NCBI GenBank assembly: GCA_963751335.1
Contig: CAVVUB010000008.1
Span: 1,302,001 to 1,366,000, forward strand
Reading direction: 5' to 3'
Origin: Bog-473 sp963751335
GTDB taxonomy: Bacteria > Actinomycetota > Acidimicrobiia > Acidimicrobiales > RAAP-2
DNA length: 64,000 bases
Position 1 is the stretch's first letter, and each line of letters starts with the position of its first letter. Below, piece by piece: positions 62,381-64,000 of this stretch. The position numbers were made by a program, and so were the translations under genes. The notes under the pieces are model-generated. The model was given only the letters and a program-made list of their open reading frames with translations, searched no databases and was not told where the DNA came from.

Positions 62381-63622
62381 CTATCCGACCACTGATGACG
62401 ATCGCAGGCCATCGATCGTGGCATCGGACAGACCGAGCTCATCGCGCAAGACCTCGTTCGTATGCTCTCCGAGCCAGGGGATCCGGCGGTCACCACCCTC
62501 GCAACGGTCGACGATGAGTGCCGGGTTACCCGGCACGAGCACCGGTTGGTCCACACCGTCCGTCCGACGTATGCCGACGAGCATATGACGAGCAGCGACA
62601 TGACCATCGGCGACCAACTCTTCGGCATGGGCGCAGGGTCCCGCCGCGATGCCGGCCTCACTCAGGGCTTCACAAATCTCTAAACGGTTCCGCCCGGATG
62701 CCCATTTCTCGACTGCCGGACGGATGACGTCTTCAAGGTGTTGCACCCAACCGTAGGGAGTGTCGAATCGTTCGTCCGATACCCACTCGGGATGTCCGAC
62801 GAGCTGAGCCAGACGCTCGAAGACGTGCACGCGTGCGACCTGCATGACGAACCAACCGTCGGCAGCCCGAAAGCCGTGGTTGATCACCGAGCCTGAGTCG
62901 CCGTTGTCGACGCCCATCGACCAATAGTTGGTCACAATGTCCGTCATTGCGATCACGGAATCGAGCATGGCGACGTCAACGTATCCGGATCGGCCCGTCC
63001 GATCGCGATCCCGAAGAGCCGCCAGAATGCCGATCGAGGTGTACAGCGCCGCGCCGATGTCGCCGAGGGCGCCAACCGGCGAGACCACGGGCGGGAGATC
63101 GTCGATGCGCTTCATTTCGTACACACCTGACATCGCCTCGACAATGGGAGCGAAGGCGGGCCAATCGCGGTAGGGGGATGGGGAAGAGTTCCCGAAGCCC
63201 GACACTGACGCGTAAATGCAGCGGGGATGTACGGCGACTATGTCGTCGTAGCCGAGTCCCATGCGCTCCATGGCACCGGCCTTGAAGTTCTCCGCAAAGA
63301 TGTCAAAACGCGGAGCGAGGTCCAGCACGAGTTGGCGTCCCTCATCGCTTTTGAGGTCGACACACATGCTTCGTTTGTTGAGGTTGTTGCGAAGGAACGT
63401 GGCGCCAACGGGCCGCCCTTCGGGATCGGACATTGCAGGCAGTGAGGCCCGTCCGAGCTCTCCGCGCAGCGGTTCAACTTTGACGACGTCGGCGCCCAGG
63501 CGGCCCAACAGTTGGGTGGCATAGGGGAGTGCCTGCATTTGCTCGATGGCGAGCACGCGGATGCCTTCAAGAGGCCGCCCCCTCGCCTGGACGGCCCCCG
63601 CCTGTGCCGAAGCGAACTCCAT
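62381..63622 (-). CDS. Class III CoA-transferase (CaiB/BaiF family)
   Basis: 413 residues. LEGIRVLAIEQMQALPYATQ, LGADVVKVEPLRGELGRASL, FLRNNLNKRSMCVDLKSDEG and VSPVGALGDIGAALYTSIGI identify the family; the Asp in GALGDIGAAL (near residue 187) is at the position of the acyl-enzyme Asp of formyl-CoA transferase. It moves CoA between carboxylic acids without ATP and would provide a second activation route in the island. TATAAT lies exactly 7 nt before ATG 63622 (leaderless). Confidence 0.9.
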   Translation of the reverse strand: MEFASAQAGAVQARGRPLEGIRVLAIEQMQALPYATQLLGRLGADVVKVEPLRGELGRASLPAMSDPEGRPVGATFLRNNLNKRSMCVDLKSDEGRQLVLDLAPRFDIFAENFKAGAMERMGLGYDDIVAVHPRCIYASVSGFGNSSPSPYRDWPAFAPIVEAMSGVYEMKRIDDLPPVVSPVGALGDIGAALYTSIGILAALRDRDRTGRSGYVDVAMLDSVIAMTDIVTNYWSMGVDNGDSGSVINHGFRAADGWFVMQVARVHVFERLAQLVGHPEWVSDERFDTPYGWVQHLEDVIRPAVEKWASGRNRLEICEALSEAGIAAGPCAHAEELVADGHVAARHMLVGIRRTDGVDQPVLVPGNPALIVDRCEGGDRRIPWLGEHTNEVLRDELGLSDATIDGLRSSSVVG

Positions 63623-63636
63623 TCTGAATATTATAT
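63620..63636 (-). promoter_or_regulatory. Leaderless promoter of the CoA-transferase gene
   Basis: Minus-strand GGATATAATATT holds TATAAT (63635-63630) 7 nt before ATG 63622. The 11 bases GGATATAATAT are the same as in the amidohydrolase promoter at 46782-46792. On the plus strand the site reads GAATATTATAT, one mismatch from the island motif. Confidence 0.6.
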
Positions 63637-63680
63637 CCGAACTGGGCCCAGTAGTCCGAGCGACCCAACCAAATGGTGAC

Positions 63681-64000
63681 TTATCGCCCGGTGAATCGGG
63701 GCTCGCGCCTCTCCTTGCTCGCCTGCCCGTACTCCTTGAAGTCGTCGGACCGACTGGAAACCTCCATCGCCCAGGCCTCATCCGCCATGTGGCTGCTGAG
63801 GTCGGCGGTGAGACCTCGTTGCAGCAACAGCTTGGTGAGACCGACAGCGACGGTAGGCGCGGCGGCCAGTCGGTCGACGAGGTTCTTCGAGACGGCATCG
63901 AGGTCGGAGGCGGGCACCGCGCGGTGGATCAGGTTCCAGGAAGCTGCGTCCGCGCCCGAGACCTTCTCGCCCAACATGAGCATCTCGCGCGCGCGCGCCA
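63681..64000 (-). CDS. Enoyl-CoA hydratase family protein, C-terminal part (cut by window end)
   Basis: About 106 codons up to the window edge. EKVSGADAASWNLIHRAVPA, SDLDAVSKNLVDRLAAAPTV, AVGLTKLLLQRGLTADLSSH and the end DDFKEYGQASKERREPRFTG match the C-terminal helical region of crotonase-family hydratases (RREP.F.G). The N-terminal catalytic half is outside the window. It is upstream of and in line with the CoA-transferase gene, separated by 58 nt that include the promoter of that gene. Confidence 0.8.
   Translation of the reverse strand, partial: ARAREMLMLGEKVSGADAASWNLIHRAVPASDLDAVSKNLVDRLAAAPTVAVGLTKLLLQRGLTADLSSHMADEAWAMEVSSRSDDFKEYGQASKERREPRFTGR

Noticed and set aside
1..64000. tRNA, rRNA, riboswitch or prophage
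   Set aside because: No cloverleaf-like CCA-ending segments, rRNA signature sequences, recognisable riboswitch cores, integrases or phage structural genes were seen by eye; a covariance-model search would be decisive.

Overview
The window is high-GC chromosomal DNA with actinobacterial features: frequent GTG starts, many ATGA/GTGA stop-start overlaps, and several promoters whose -10 box lies 6-7 nt before the start codon (leaderless transcripts). The gene content fits an uncultured Acidimicrobiia-like soil or aquatic actinobacterium: a secreted Cys-Cys beta-propeller, DHA2 and DUF1345 membrane proteins, an actinobacterial HicA-like protein and dense acyl-CoA catabolism. This placement is an inference. 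No rRNA, tRNA, CRISPR array, transposase or phage gene was seen.

Left part (1-31.8 kb), housekeeping and miscellaneous genes: the start of a lipoprotein gene, surE, galM-like epimerase, SDR, DUF2236, ketopantoate-reductase-like and DinB-like genes; a sulfatase; a PadR operon with a striking tandem operator; a decayed PQQ-propeller gene and a decayed sugar ABC permease next to a ROK kinase; a phosphoribosyltransferase/MFS pair; an isocitrate/isopropylmalate dehydrogenase-like gene; a three-domain LigD; a complete EfeUOB iron-uptake operon behind an imperfect palindrome; a TetR/SDR pair; two alpha/beta hydrolases; and a cytochrome P450 remnant.

Middle part (31.9-40 kb): a MarR/DHA2 efflux operon, a DUF1345 membrane protein, a coupled trio (membrane-anchored SDR, small membrane protein, GH15 glycosidase) and a secreted protein with seven SC...C-VG repeats.

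Right part (40-64 kb), a CoA-dependent catabolic island: two SDRs, five enoyl-CoA hydratase/crotonase genes (one cut by the window end), three acyl-CoA ligases, a P450, two amidohydrolase-2 proteins, an acyl-CoA dehydrogenase, a class III CoA-transferase, a thiolase-fold protein with a DUF35 partner and an unknown protein, a TPP-enzyme-like protein without an obvious cofactor motif, a cytosolic LivK-like protein, and TetR and GntR regulators. A plausible route is hydroxylation, CoA activation, dehydrogenation, hydration and retro-aldol or thiolytic cleavage of a hydrophobic carboxylic acid such as a steroid, terpenoid or alicyclic acid. The substrate is not determined. Seven AT-rich copies of GTATATNWTAT lie in the promoter regions of this island and several form the -10 box of leaderless genes. 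Two adjacent hydratase genes share a 359-bp identical 3' segment.

Caution: about a dozen genes carry single-base frameshifts, mostly a net +1 base and often in short G runs, and they are very dense between 10.2 and 12.7 kb. These may be consensus errors or real decay; each affected gene is marked.
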